From positions 248,001 through 312,000 of the forward strand of contig NZ_AUDL01000004.1 of the NCBI RefSeq assembly GCF_000425445.1: a stretch of DNA of 64,000 nucleotides. Direction: 5' to 3'. How positions within the stretch are numbered: position 1 is the first letter of the stretch; every line of letters starts with the position of its first letter. The notes below the pieces were generated by a model that saw only the letters and a program-made list of their open reading frames with translations, was not told the origin of the DNA and searched no databases. This document shows positions 1 to 7,739 of the stretch, one piece after another. The position numbers and the translations under genes were made by a program. Source of the stretch: Flavobacterium denitrificans DSM 15936. GTDB taxonomy: Bacteria > Bacteroidota > Bacteroidia > Flavobacteriales > Flavobacteriaceae.

Positions 1-218
1 ATCCACAAGCAACTGGATTAAACATTGCCAACCCGATGGCTACTATTTTATCTGCTGCGATGATGTTCGAAAACTTTGGATTGATGGAAGAAGGAAAAGC
101 AATGAGAGATGCAGTAAACAAAGCTTTAGAAGCTGGAGTAGTTACTGAAGATTTAGCTAATGGAGGAAAAGCATACGGCACCAAAGAAGTTGGTGACTGG
201 TTAGCTGCGAATGTATAA
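1..218 (+). CDS. leuB: 3-isopropylmalate dehydrogenase, C-terminal end (5' truncated)
   Basis: This is the last 71 codons of a gene that begins before the window; the reading frame starts at base 3. The translated end carries the GLNIANPMATILSAAMMFE segment typical of the isocitrate/isopropylmalate dehydrogenase family, where an I-ANP-A-ILS block precedes the final helices. Family members oxidatively decarboxylate 3-isopropylmalate in leucine biosynthesis, in the cytoplasm. The ending EVGDWLA resembles the end of LeuB more than that of isocitrate dehydrogenase, but the substrate-specifying residues lie outside the window, so the exact family member is inferred. A heptamer repeat array and a terminator hairpin follow. 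Confidence 0.75.
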   Translation, partial: PQATGLNIANPMATILSAAMMFENFGLMEEGKAMRDAVNKALEAGVVTEDLANGGKAYGTKEVGDWLAANV

Positions 219-229
219 TAGTTTATTTT

Positions 230-296
230 GTTTCAGGTTTCAAGTTTCAAGTTTCAAGTTTCAAGTTGTTGGAACGTGAATCCTGAAACTTGAAAC
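230..296. repeat. Heptamer array GTTTCAA with inverted tail
   Basis: Five consecutive 7-bp units run from 230 to 264 (one GTTTCAG, then four GTTTCAA). They are followed by an inverted version (CCTGAAACTTGAAAC, 282-296) able to fold back on them. The same heptamer recurs in the sucA-sucB spacer at 51841. Confidence 0.85.
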
Positions 297-312
297 AATT
301 TTAAACAACAAA

Positions 313-342
313 AAAAGGGATCAACTTTCGTTGATCCCTTTT
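313..342. terminator. Bidirectional terminator between leuB and the RRM gene
   Basis: Perfect 13-bp arms (313-325 and 330-342) enclose a TTTC loop, with A-rich and T-rich flanks on the two sides. It sits between two convergent genes and can serve both. Confidence 0.85.
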
Positions 343-362
343 ATATTTTAGAAAAAATCTTT

Positions 363-707
363 TTAGTAATCTCCTCTGTTTCCGCGATCTCCGCCACGGT
401 TGTTTCCGTAACCACCACGATTGTTTCCTCCGCGGTTGTTATTAAAACTTCTTCTTTCACCTTCTGGTTTTGGTTCAGATTTGTTTACAACAATTGTACG
501 TCCAGAAACTACTGCACCGTTCAATTCGTCGATTGCTTTTTGAGCTTCTGCATCATTTGGCATTTCAACAAAACCAAAGCCTTTACTTCTTCCAGTAAAT
601 TTATCAGTAATAATTTTAACAGAGTCAACTGTTCCATAAGCCTCAAAAGACTCTCTTAAATCTGCTTCCTCAATACTGAATGGAAGGCTTCCAACGAAAA
701 TATTCAT
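363..707 (-). CDS. RRM-domain RNA-binding protein with RG-rich tail
   Basis: A 114-aa protein with one RNA recognition motif covering about residues 1-76. RNP2 is IFVGSL (3-8) and RNP1 is KGFGFVEM (42-49). The aromatic residues that stack on RNA are present. Residues about 86-114 form a low-complexity tail of Arg, Gly and Asn, like the RGG tails of RNA chaperones. In Bacteroidetes, which lack Hfq-type chaperones in many lineages, such small RRM proteins are thought to act as general RNA-binding proteins; that role is inferred. A TACATTTG -7 element lies 25 bp upstream of the start, so the gene is probably transcribed alone. Confidence 0.9.
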   Translation of the reverse strand: MNIFVGSLPFSIEEADLRESFEAYGTVDSVKIITDKFTGRSKGFGFVEMPNDAEAQKAIDELNGAVVSGRTIVVNKSEPKPEGERRSFNNNRGGNNRGGYGNNRGGDRGNRGDY

Positions 708-731
708 AGATATTTATTTATAATAATATAG

Positions 732-739
732 CAAATGTA
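732..739 (-). promoter_or_regulatory. -7 element of the RRM gene
   Basis: TACATTTG on the minus strand fits the Bacteroidetes -7 consensus TAnnTTTG and leaves a leader of roughly 20 nt before the ATG at 707. Confidence 0.6.
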
Positions 740-835
740 ATCTTATTTTTTTCTAATCTACTATAACTAAGTTTATTTATGTTTTTATTTAGATTTAAAA
801 CCAAACCTTTAAAAAACATGTAGCAAAAGAAAAAA

Positions 836-1318
836 CTAAAATAAAGCTCTTGGTGTAATTGGAATTTTATAGAAAACGCCTTCTGTAAAAGTAACTTTGG
901 GATTGTCTAAATCCGCTGTATTGCTATTTACAGCATTAAATTTAAATGTACCAGAAATGGTATTGTTTTCAAGATCATAATCTGTAATTACAATTTGCCC
1001 GCTTCCTTTTTTTGTACCTGTAGAAAATTCGCTTTCTTTCCCAGAAAAAGTATTTGCATAAGATGCTTTTACAATATCATTAACACCTAAAATATAGGTT
1101 TTCTCGGCAACATTATCAATTTGAAGTGTCACATTTTCATAACCTAAAGAGCCTTCGATCACAAAATTACCTTCGATAGAAACGGCAGATTTATAGGCAT
1201 TAGCCCTCCAGAAAACATTGTCTTTTAAGCCTTGAAATGCGGGATTATTAAATTTTACATCTTCAGTGCATGAAACGACAACAAAAAGAAGTAATAAAAA
1301 ATAAAAATATTTTTTCAT
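836..1318 (-). CDS. Small lipoprotein, DUF6252-like
   Basis: A 160-aa protein with a lipoprotein signal peptide: MKK, a hydrophobic run, then VVVSC, placing the lipidated Cys at 17. The mature part is a beta-rich domain with the pattern W(R)ANAYKSAVS ... GTFKFNA that I associate with the Bacteroidetes DUF6252 family; this assignment is from memory of the pattern, not a search. No catalytic motif is visible. It probably sits on the inner or outer membrane facing the periplasm. The gene stands alone between the RRM gene and rpsP. Confidence 0.7.
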   Translation of the reverse strand: MKKYFYFLLLLFVVVSCTEDVKFNNPAFQGLKDNVFWRANAYKSAVSIEGNFVIEGSLGYENVTLQIDNVAEKTYILGVNDIVKASYANTFSGKESEFSTGTKKGSGQIVITDYDLENNTISGTFKFNAVNSNTADLDNPKVTFTEGVFYKIPITPRALF

Positions 1319-1456
1319 GTTTCGTGGATTTGATGCAAAAGTATTGCATTTGAAATAAATATCTAAAATTTCGACTTAAAAACAATAAAAAAACGGCCAA
1401 AATCTAAACTAATGACATTTAATAGTATTTGGAACGCATATTTCATAAAAAAATTA

Positions 1457-1464
1457 TATCTTTG
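1457..1464 (+). promoter_or_regulatory. -7 element of rpsP
   Basis: TATCTTTG is an exact match to TAnnTTTG. It lies 50 bp before the rpsP start and is the only good match in the spacer. Confidence 0.65.
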
Positions 1465-1513
1465 CGCCCTTAATTAACAGAGGTCGAGTACCTCAAAATT
1501 TAATCACTAGATT

Positions 1514-2083
1514 ATGTCAGTAAAAATTAGATTACAAAGACACGGTAAAAAAGGAAAACCTTTTTACTGGGTAGTAGCTGCAGATGCACGCTCAAAAAGA
1601 GATGGTAGATACTTAGAGAAAATCGGTACTTACAATCCAAACACTAACCCAGCAACTGTTGAGTTAGACCTTGACAGCGCAGTTAAATGGTTGCACAATG
1701 GTGCTCAACCAACTGATACTGCAAGAGCTATCCTTTCTTACAAAGGTGCTTTATTGAAACACCACCTTGATGGAGGTATCCGCAAAGGAGCTTTAACTCA
1801 AGAGCAAGCAGACGCTAAATTAGCAGCTTGGTTAGAGGCAAAAGCTGGTAAAGTTGATGCTAAAAAAGATGGTTTATCTAAAGCGCAAGCTGATGCTAAA
1901 GCAAAAGCTTTAAAAGCAGAACAAGAAGTTAACGCTAAGCGTTTAGCTGCTGCAGCTCAGGCTGAAGCTGACGCTATCGCTGCTGCACAAGCTGCTGAGG
2001 CTACTGAAGAAGTTGCTGAAGTTGAAGCTGCAACTGAAGAAGCTCCTGCTGCTGAAGAGAATAACGAAACAACTGAAGCATAA
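1514..2083 (+). CDS. rpsP: 30S ribosomal protein S16
   Basis: The first ~80 residues are the S16 domain, starting SVKIRLQRHGKKGKPFYWVV and containing the conserved DGRYLEKIGTYNPN. It binds 16S rRNA early in small-subunit assembly. At 189 aa it is about twice the length of E. coli S16 (82 aa). The extra C-terminal half, from about residue 105, is low-complexity and rich in Ala, Glu and Lys with heptad-like Ala-Glu-Ala runs, suggesting an extended helix. Long tails of this kind are usual in Bacteroidetes S16. rimM follows 15 bp downstream, so the two form an operon joining a ribosomal protein with a ribosome maturation factor. Confidence 0.97.
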   Translation: MSVKIRLQRHGKKGKPFYWVVAADARSKRDGRYLEKIGTYNPNTNPATVELDLDSAVKWLHNGAQPTDTARAILSYKGALLKHHLDGGIRKGALTQEQADAKLAAWLEAKAGKVDAKKDGLSKAQADAKAKALKAEQEVNAKRLAAAAQAEADAIAAAQAAEATEEVAEVEAATEEAPAAEENNETTEA

Positions 2084-2098
2084 TTTTACTTAGCGATA

Positions 2099-2623
2099 AT
2101 GCGTAAAGAAGAATGTTTTTATTTAGGTAAAATCGCTAAAAAATTTAGTTTCAAAGGTGAAGTTCTGATCTATTTAGATACAGACGAACCTGAGTTATAC
2201 GAAAATCTGGAATCAGTGTTTGTTGAACACAACAAACACTTGGTTCCTTTTTTTATTGAAACAAGTTCTTTGCACAAAAACGACTTTCTTAGGGTTCGTT
2301 TTGAAGATGTAAATACAGAAGAAGATGCTGATGCTCTAGTAGGAAACGGCATTTATCTTCCTTTATCCATGTTGCCAAAACTTTCTGGCAACAAATTCTA
2401 TTACCACGAAGTTATCGGTTTCGAAATTGAAGACAAACGTTTGGGTGTCTTCGGAAAAATTACTTCTATTAATGATTCTACTGCTCAACCGCTTTTTGAA
2501 GTTTTAAATGGCGAAGTAGAAATCTTAGTTCCAATGATTGATCACTTTCTTGTAAAAATCGATCGCGAGAATAAAAAAGTAATCATGGATCTTCCTGAAG
2601 GCCTTATTGAAATGTATCTTTAG
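2099..2623 (+). CDS. rimM: Ribosome maturation factor RimM
   Basis: A 174-aa protein with the RimM N-terminal beta-barrel (about residues 5-88, starting FYLGKIAKKFSFKGEVLI) and a PRC-barrel (about 95-170, with GFEIED and EVLNGEVEILVPMIDHFLVKID). RimM assists 30S head assembly by binding S19. The partner gene rpsP is immediately upstream, the common bacterial pairing. The first ATG is 15 bp after the rpsP stop and fits the alignment to the family start. Confidence 0.95.
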   Translation: MRKEECFYLGKIAKKFSFKGEVLIYLDTDEPELYENLESVFVEHNKHLVPFFIETSSLHKNDFLRVRFEDVNTEEDADALVGNGIYLPLSMLPKLSGNKFYYHEVIGFEIEDKRLGVFGKITSINDSTAQPLFEVLNGEVEILVPMIDHFLVKIDRENKKVIMDLPEGLIEMYL

Positions 2624-2679
2624 TATTCAGTCACAATTTTCTGTATTCAGTTTTCCAACTGAACTCAAAATAATTCATC

Positions 2680-3387
2680 ATGTTTAAGTTTAAACAATTT
2701 TCCATCAACCAAGATCGTTGCGCTATGAAAGTAGGCACAGACGGTGTTTTACTTGGTGCGTGGACTCCCGTTCATCATAATCCTTTTAGCGTTTTAGATA
2801 TTGGTGCAGGAACTGGAATTATTGCTTTGATGCTTGCACAAAGAAGTCATGCAGAACAAATTGATGCGCTTGAAATCGACGAAGATGCCTACGAACAGGC
2901 CGTCGAAAATTTTGAAGCTTCTCCTTGGGGCGATCGTTTATTTTGTTTTCATGCTGGTTTAGATGAATTTATTGAAGAGCCAGAAGACGAATATGACCTG
3001 ATAGTGTCTAATCCTCCATTTTATGCTGAAGATTATAAAACAGACAACGAACAACGTGATTTAGCACGTTTTCAAGACGCAATGCCTTTTGAAGAAATTG
3101 TTGAAGCAGCCGATCTATTACTTTCAGAAAACGGAATTCTAGCTGTTATTATTCCTTTTAAAGAAGAAGAAAAATTTATTGCTTTAGCAAAAGAAGCTGA
3201 ATTATTTCCAATCAAAATTACCCGCGTAAAAGGAACCCCAAAATCAGATATTAAAAGAAGTTTATTAGCTTTTAGGCGAAATGAAGTTTCTGAAATTGAA
3301 ATCGACGAATTAATTATCGAAATTGATCGTCATGTTTATACTCCTGAATATATTAAATTGACAAAAGAGTTTTATTTGAAATTCTAG
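2680..3387 (+). CDS. yfiC: tRNA1(Val) (adenine-37-N6)-methyltransferase
   Basis: A 235-aa class I SAM-dependent methyltransferase. Motif I is DIGAGTG (40-46), the acidic SAM-ribose ligand lies in ALEIDEDA (about 63-70), and the catalytic NPPF is at 111-114, the signature of adenine-N6 methyltransferases. The N-terminal FKFKQFSINQDRCAMKVGTDG block is characteristic of the TrmN6/YfiC family, which modifies A37 of tRNA-Val. It lies 56 bp after rimM, probably in the same transcript. Its stop codon overlaps that of the convergent HlyD-family gene. Confidence 0.9.
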   Translation: MFKFKQFSINQDRCAMKVGTDGVLLGAWTPVHHNPFSVLDIGAGTGIIALMLAQRSHAEQIDALEIDEDAYEQAVENFEASPWGDRLFCFHAGLDEFIEEPEDEYDLIVSNPPFYAEDYKTDNEQRDLARFQDAMPFEEIVEAADLLLSENGILAVIIPFKEEEKFIALAKEAELFPIKITRVKGTPKSDIKRSLLAFRRNEVSEIEIDELIIEIDRHVYTPEYIKLTKEFYLKF

Positions 3388-4679
3388 ACCTGCTCAAAAA
3401 CACTTTTGAATTGGTACAAAATTCGCTCAATCAAGCGCAAATCTTCGGTTACAATTTCTGCCCTTCCTTTCATTTCTTGCTGAAAAACAATTTGTTTGTT
3501 ATAAGATGTTCTTAATCCGTTTGGAATTGCAACGTCGAGTAATAAATTGCCGTCTTTGTCCGGAACTAATGAAATGTTTCTAATTTCTCCTTTCAAAACT
3601 CCGAATTCACGATCAGGATAATTTGCTAGCCGAATATTTACACGTTGCCCGACTTTTATTTTACCTGAATTTAAGGCCGGCGCTTTTACTTTCCCAATAA
3701 AACCATTTTTTGCATCGGGAATAATAGAAAATACATTATCCCCAACATTAATGGTCTGACTTTCATTCCAAACCTGCAAAAAAGTTACAACACCGCTTAT
3801 CGATGATTTCAACGTATAAGCCAATTCCCAGTCTTTGATTACTTTTTTGAGCTGATAAAAAGACTGCGCCATGTTTCGGCCCAAGTTTACTTCTTCCTTA
3901 GTACCACTAATTTGAGAAGTCTGGCTCAATTTTGTATTGTCAATCAAAGCCGATTTCAACTGTGAAATTGAAGACAAAAGCCCTTTATAACTCTTTTGCG
4001 CTTGCAAATAGCTCAGTTTTTTGGCTTCCATTTCTTGAGCAGAGATAATTCCTTTATTATATAGAGTCTCAAAACGGGCGATCTCATTCTTTTGAAGCTG
4101 AAGCTCGCTTTCATTGATTATTTTTTGTTGTTGCAGAATTTCCAATCTTTCCTTGATCTGTACTTTTTCAGAAATTTGCGCTCTGTTTTCAACTTCAAAA
4201 GGCTTTAAATTTTCGTTTAATTTTTCCGCCTCATAATCTTTTTGAAAAACGCCAAAAGCACTTTCGATTTCGCCAAGCTGGACATTTTTCAACTTAGCAA
4301 ACGGAAATGCTTTATTAGGATCATTTATGTTATAATTATCCACAATACTTTTCAGCAAAAAAACATCTTTATAATTTGCCGTATTCTCGATAATAGCAAG
4401 CGTTGTATTTTTAGAAACTATAGCTTTGTTTTTGACTAAAATAGCTTCAATACGCCCCGAGGATTTAGAAACAATTTTCTCTGGCGGAATATTGGTTGTA
4501 ATCACAATTTCAGTGTTTACGACATCTGGATATTTTACAAACCAGGATATAAAAAACAACATCAAGATAATGAAAAAAATGAGCACTGTCCCCCATCTGA
4601 TCATCCAGTGTGGCACTTTAGTGAGAATGTCTTGAACTTCCTCGCTTCTTAATTCTAATGCATTGTAATCTTCTGCCAT
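3384..4679 (-). CDS. HlyD-family adaptor of the peptide exporter
   Basis: A 431-aa membrane-fusion protein. One transmembrane helix lies at about residues 28-48, followed by a split biotinyl-lipoyl-like region, a long coiled-coil hairpin (about 130-280, rich in Gln, Glu, Lys and Leu) and a beta-barrel domain near the C-terminus. Such adaptors bridge an inner-membrane ABC exporter to an outer-membrane channel. The start lies 3 bp after the stop of the C39 ABC exporter gene, so the two are translated from one mRNA. No TolC-type gene is present in this cluster, so the channel must be encoded elsewhere. The stop codon shares CTAG with the convergent yfiC gene. Confidence 0.92.
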   Translation of the reverse strand: MAEDYNALELRSEEVQDILTKVPHWMIRWGTVLIFFIILMLFFISWFVKYPDVVNTEIVITTNIPPEKIVSKSSGRIEAILVKNKAIVSKNTTLAIIENTANYKDVFLLKSIVDNYNINDPNKAFPFAKLKNVQLGEIESAFGVFQKDYEAEKLNENLKPFEVENRAQISEKVQIKERLEILQQQKIINESELQLQKNEIARFETLYNKGIISAQEMEAKKLSYLQAQKSYKGLLSSISQLKSALIDNTKLSQTSQISGTKEEVNLGRNMAQSFYQLKKVIKDWELAYTLKSSISGVVTFLQVWNESQTINVGDNVFSIIPDAKNGFIGKVKAPALNSGKIKVGQRVNIRLANYPDREFGVLKGEIRNISLVPDKDGNLLLDVAIPNGLRTSYNKQIVFQQEMKGRAEIVTEDLRLIERILYQFKSVFEQV

Positions 4680-4682
4680 GAT

Positions 4683-6875
4683 TTAATTTCCTAATTGCAA
4701 TTGGTTTTTAACCAGTTCAAAATAATTCCCTTTTTGCTCAACAAGCGCAGAATGATTTCCAATTTCAATAATTTTCCCTTTATCCAGCACGACAATCTGA
4801 TCTGCGTTCATTACTGTGCTCAATCGATGCGCTATAACGATTACGGTTTTGTCTTTAAAAAAACCATCCAGCTTTTGCATAATCTCCTTTTCATTATTGG
4901 CATCTAAAGCCGATGTTGCTTCATCAAAAAACAAAATTTCTGGGTTTTTATAAACTGCTCTTGCAATCAATAATCGCTGTTTTTGTCCCGTACTCATTCC
5001 TGTTCCTTCTGCACCAACTTTTGTATTGTAGCCCAACGGAAGTTCGCTAATATAATCTTTAATATTCGCGACATCAGCAGCATAAACCAGTCTTTTTTTG
5101 TCAATTTTATCAACACCAAAAGCTATATTATTTGCAATTGTGTCACTAAAAATAAAACCTTCCTGCATAACCGCGCCAATATTTGATCGCCAAGCTTTTT
5201 GTGAAATATTTCTAAGCTGTGAATTTCCTATTGAAATTTCACCTTTTTCGGGTTCATAAAATTTCAAGAGCAACTTCATCAAAGTCGTTTTTCCGCTACC
5301 GCTTGTACCTACAATTGCAGTTACTTTATTTGCCGGAATAACCAAATTCAAATCTTTTAAAACTGGAATATCTGATCCTAAATAACGATAACTTACATTT
5401 TTGATTTCGATATTGGCATCATAAGGCACTTCATTTGACTGGTGATCTTCTTGTTGCGTTTCATCTTCTTTTTCATGAATTTCAGATAATCGCGCCAATG
5501 ATATTTTTGCATCTTGGAGCTCTCTGACAAACTCTATAAGTTGAGTAATAGGTCCGTTTAAACTCCCCACAATTGTACTGATTGCCAACATTACTCCAAG
5601 TGTGATTGAACCATCGATTACTAATTTTGCAGAAAGAAAAATAATGAAAATATTCTTCAATTCATTAATTACCGATGAACCAATTGTCTGGCTTTGCTCT
5701 AAAACCAAACCTTTAATTGAAACCCTGAACAATCTTGCCTGCACATATTCCCATCCCCAACGTTTTTGCTTTTCGGCATTATGAAGCTTGATTTCCTGCA
5801 TTCCGTTGATGAGTTCGATTACTTTGCTCTGCTCTTGCGAAACCTCAGCAAATCGCTTGTAATCCAAAACTTCACGGCGTTTTAAGAAAAGCGTTATCCA
5901 GCCGAAGTACAACAGACTTCCAGCAAAAAAAACTAAAAATATTTTCCAGTTAAAGTAAGCCAGAACGGCTCCTAAAACGAACATATTTATTATTGAAAAC
6001 AAAACACTCAAAGAAGATGTTGTGAGGATTTTTTCAATTCGGCGATGATCATTTATACGCTGCAGAATATCTCCCGTCATTCGGACATCAAAAAAGGAAA
6101 TAGGCAGATTCATCAATTTGATAAAAAAATCTGAAATAAGTGAAATATTGATTCGTGTTGAAAGATGCAGCAAAATCCAACTTCTGATAAGCTCTAAACC
6201 TGTTCTTCCAGCGAAAAGAAATAATTGTGCAAAAAGAATGAGATAAATAAAATGAAGGTTTTGATTCTGAATTCCGACATCAACAATACTTTGCGTCAAA
6301 AATGGTGCAATGGCCATAATCAAACTGCTGGCAAACAAGCCAATGCTTAATTGTGCCAAATATGATTTATAACGCAGTACATATTGTGCCAACAAGCCAA
6401 ATCCTATTCCTTTATTATCTTCTTTATCGAAATCTGACTGGAAGAATTTTGGGGTCGCTTCCATCAATAATGCGACACCTTCTTTCGTATGCTCATCGGC
6501 ATTATTTCCAATCCAAAATTTTAAAAAATCCTTCTTATTGTATTCAAGCAAACCAAAACCTGGGTCTGAAATATAAAAAGTTTCTTTTTTTATTTTATAA
6601 AGAACTACATAATGGTTTTTGTTCCAATGCAATATACACGGCAAAGGAGCTTCTTCTAATCGTTCAACGCTTAATTTCACACCCAATGTCCTAAAACCAA
6701 TCTTCTCGGCAGCATCACTCAAAAAAAGCAAATTGCTTCCTTCACGAGTTGTTTCGCTAGTATCGCGCAACTCCTGAATATTGATTGTTTTTCCGTAATG
6801 CTTAGCAATAATTTTTAAACATGTAGGACCACAATCTTTAAAATCTGCTTGTTTATAGTTGGTGAATTTTTTCAA
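4683..6875 (-). CDS. C39 peptidase-containing ABC exporter (PCAT type)
   Basis: A 730-aa protein that both cleaves and exports double-glycine leader peptides. Residues 1-~140 are a C39 cysteine peptidase: Gln9 and Cys15 in QADFKDCGPTC, His88 in NHYVVL and Asp104 in ISDPG form the expected active site. A six-helix ABC membrane domain follows (about 165-445). The ATPase domain has Walker A GTSGSGKT (about 523-530), signature MSTGQKQR, Walker B ILFFDEATSALD and the H-loop IAHR. All catalytic parts are intact. The HlyD gene is directly downstream and Gly-Gly leader peptides lie upstream, so the transporter is probably dedicated to them. Confidence 0.95.
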   Translation of the reverse strand: MKKFTNYKQADFKDCGPTCLKIIAKHYGKTINIQELRDTSETTREGSNLLFLSDAAEKIGFRTLGVKLSVERLEEAPLPCILHWNKNHYVVLYKIKKETFYISDPGFGLLEYNKKDFLKFWIGNNADEHTKEGVALLMEATPKFFQSDFDKEDNKGIGFGLLAQYVLRYKSYLAQLSIGLFASSLIMAIAPFLTQSIVDVGIQNQNLHFIYLILFAQLFLFAGRTGLELIRSWILLHLSTRINISLISDFFIKLMNLPISFFDVRMTGDILQRINDHRRIEKILTTSSLSVLFSIINMFVLGAVLAYFNWKIFLVFFAGSLLYFGWITLFLKRREVLDYKRFAEVSQEQSKVIELINGMQEIKLHNAEKQKRWGWEYVQARLFRVSIKGLVLEQSQTIGSSVINELKNIFIIFLSAKLVIDGSITLGVMLAISTIVGSLNGPITQLIEFVRELQDAKISLARLSEIHEKEDETQQEDHQSNEVPYDANIEIKNVSYRYLGSDIPVLKDLNLVIPANKVTAIVGTSGSGKTTLMKLLLKFYEPEKGEISIGNSQLRNISQKAWRSNIGAVMQEGFIFSDTIANNIAFGVDKIDKKRLVYAADVANIKDYISELPLGYNTKVGAEGTGMSTGQKQRLLIARAVYKNPEILFFDEATSALDANNEKEIMQKLDGFFKDKTVIVIAHRLSTVMNADQIVVLDKGKIIEIGNHSALVEQKGNYFELVKNQLQLGN

Positions 6876-7191
6876 TTTTTATTTGGTTTAATAAAAAGCA
6901 ATTTAAACATTATATTTCTTCATAAAAAAAAACAGAGAAGAAATAAATCGACTCTGTTACTATTAAAAAAAAATGAAATTTCAGTAAAACCATATTTCTC
7001 TAGGATCTGCCACTGGTTAACCTAACCAAATAAAATTAACGCAGCGGCCAATTTCCTGAGAATCCCGACACCAATCATCAATGTTGGGATATTTGCTCAA
7101 TGTTCCACGATCGAGCGCCTACAAGTTCAAAAAAAAACATGACTAAATTTTTGATAAGGCTTTATATTGTTTGCTATAAAAAAATTAATAT
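6876..7191. other. 316-bp spacer between exporter and precursor gene
   Basis: No intact gene is visible. The half next to the exporter is A/T-rich. The middle (about 7010-7125) is clearly richer in G+C, roughly 45% by count over 7021-7120, and contains a decayed peptide reading frame (described separately) and a weak hairpin between 7052-7060 and 7072-7080. No clear promoter motif was found on the minus strand. Confidence 0.5.
6981..7118 (-). pseudogene. Possible remnant of a third cysteine-containing peptide
   Basis: On the minus strand one frame reads 33 codons that include NIDDWCRDSQEIGRCVNF, meets TAA at 7017-7019, then continues PVADPREIWFY to TGA. An in-frame TAG sits just upstream (7119-7121) and no start or leader is visible. 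Length, the two Cys residues and position between two precursor genes and the exporter suggest the core part of a lost precursor. The segment has higher G+C than its surroundings. Chance cannot be excluded for so short a frame. Confidence 0.25.
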
Positions 7192-7383
7192 TTAGCAGCA
7201 TAAACGGCTTGTGTTGCAAATACCTGGGAAAGTATCCATTGGACAAACTCCGCCAGCCGGTATTAAAACACATCCTGCCTCAAGAGCATTAACCCAACAT
7301 TCAGGAATACCTCCCTTAATTGCTTTTTGCTCACTTTTGCTGATTTTGTGAGCATGTTCTAGGTTTAAAATTTTCTTTATCAT
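7192..7383 (-). CDS. Double-glycine leader peptide with six-cysteine core
   Basis: A 63-aa peptide. The leader MIKKILNLEHAHKISKSEQK ends in a Gly-Gly at 24-25, the cleavage signal of C39 exporters. The predicted 38-residue core has Cys at 29, 38, 47, 56, 62 and 63; the first four are spaced exactly nine residues apart. No Ser/Thr-rich lanthipeptide pattern and no modification enzyme is seen, so a disulfide-bonded, bacteriocin-like product is the simplest reading. The exporter lies downstream and the thiol-oxidation protein upstream on the same strand. The antimicrobial role is inferred from this context. Confidence 0.85.
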   Translation of the reverse strand: MIKKILNLEHAHKISKSEQKAIKGGIPECWVNALEAGCVLIPAGGVCPMDTFPGICNTSRLCC

Positions 7384-7468
7384 AACTTTTTCAAATTAAT
7401 TTTGATTTTTATTTCTAGAACATCCCAATCAATCACGTTTTATTTAAGCCTCTCTACGAGCCAAAAAT

Positions 7469-7666
7469 TTATCCGATTGCCATTGCGTCAGAATAATTCA
7501 TTTCTAGCGCAAAATAGTCTGTACAGTCCTCATATGACATTGCTGACACATAATCCCATGCATTACATTTTGATGCCATTTCTTTTGCATAAATGCCAAC
7601 AATCAATTTTTGTTCGCTTGCACTTATTTCTTGCGTTCCTTCTAGGTTCAAAATATTTTTTAACAT
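7469..7666 (-). CDS. Second leader peptide of the secretion locus (non-canonical cleavage site)
   Basis: A 65-aa peptide whose leader MLKNILNLEGTQEISASEQK aligns closely with that of the neighbouring precursor (shared ILNLE, IS-SEQK). Where the neighbour has Lys-Gly-Gly, this one has Val-Gly, so the usual Gly-Gly is lost. The core of about 41 residues is acidic and aromatic with two Cys (34 and 48). It may be a partner peptide, a slowly processed precursor or a decaying copy. It lies 73 bp after the VKOR/thioredoxin gene and 85 bp before the six-Cys precursor gene. Confidence 0.75.
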   Translation of the reverse strand: MLKNILNLEGTQEISASEQKLIVGIYAKEMASKCNAWDYVSAMSYEDCTDYFALEMNYSDAMAIG

Positions 7667-7739
7667 AACTCTTTTTTTTTCGTTTTGGGGTATTATTCAA
7701 TCGTTTTTAAAGACATTTGAATTCGGTCTCAATTATTTC

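Noticed and set aside
230..264. CRISPR-like tandem repeat
   Set aside because: Units are 7 bp with no spacers and no cas genes in the window.
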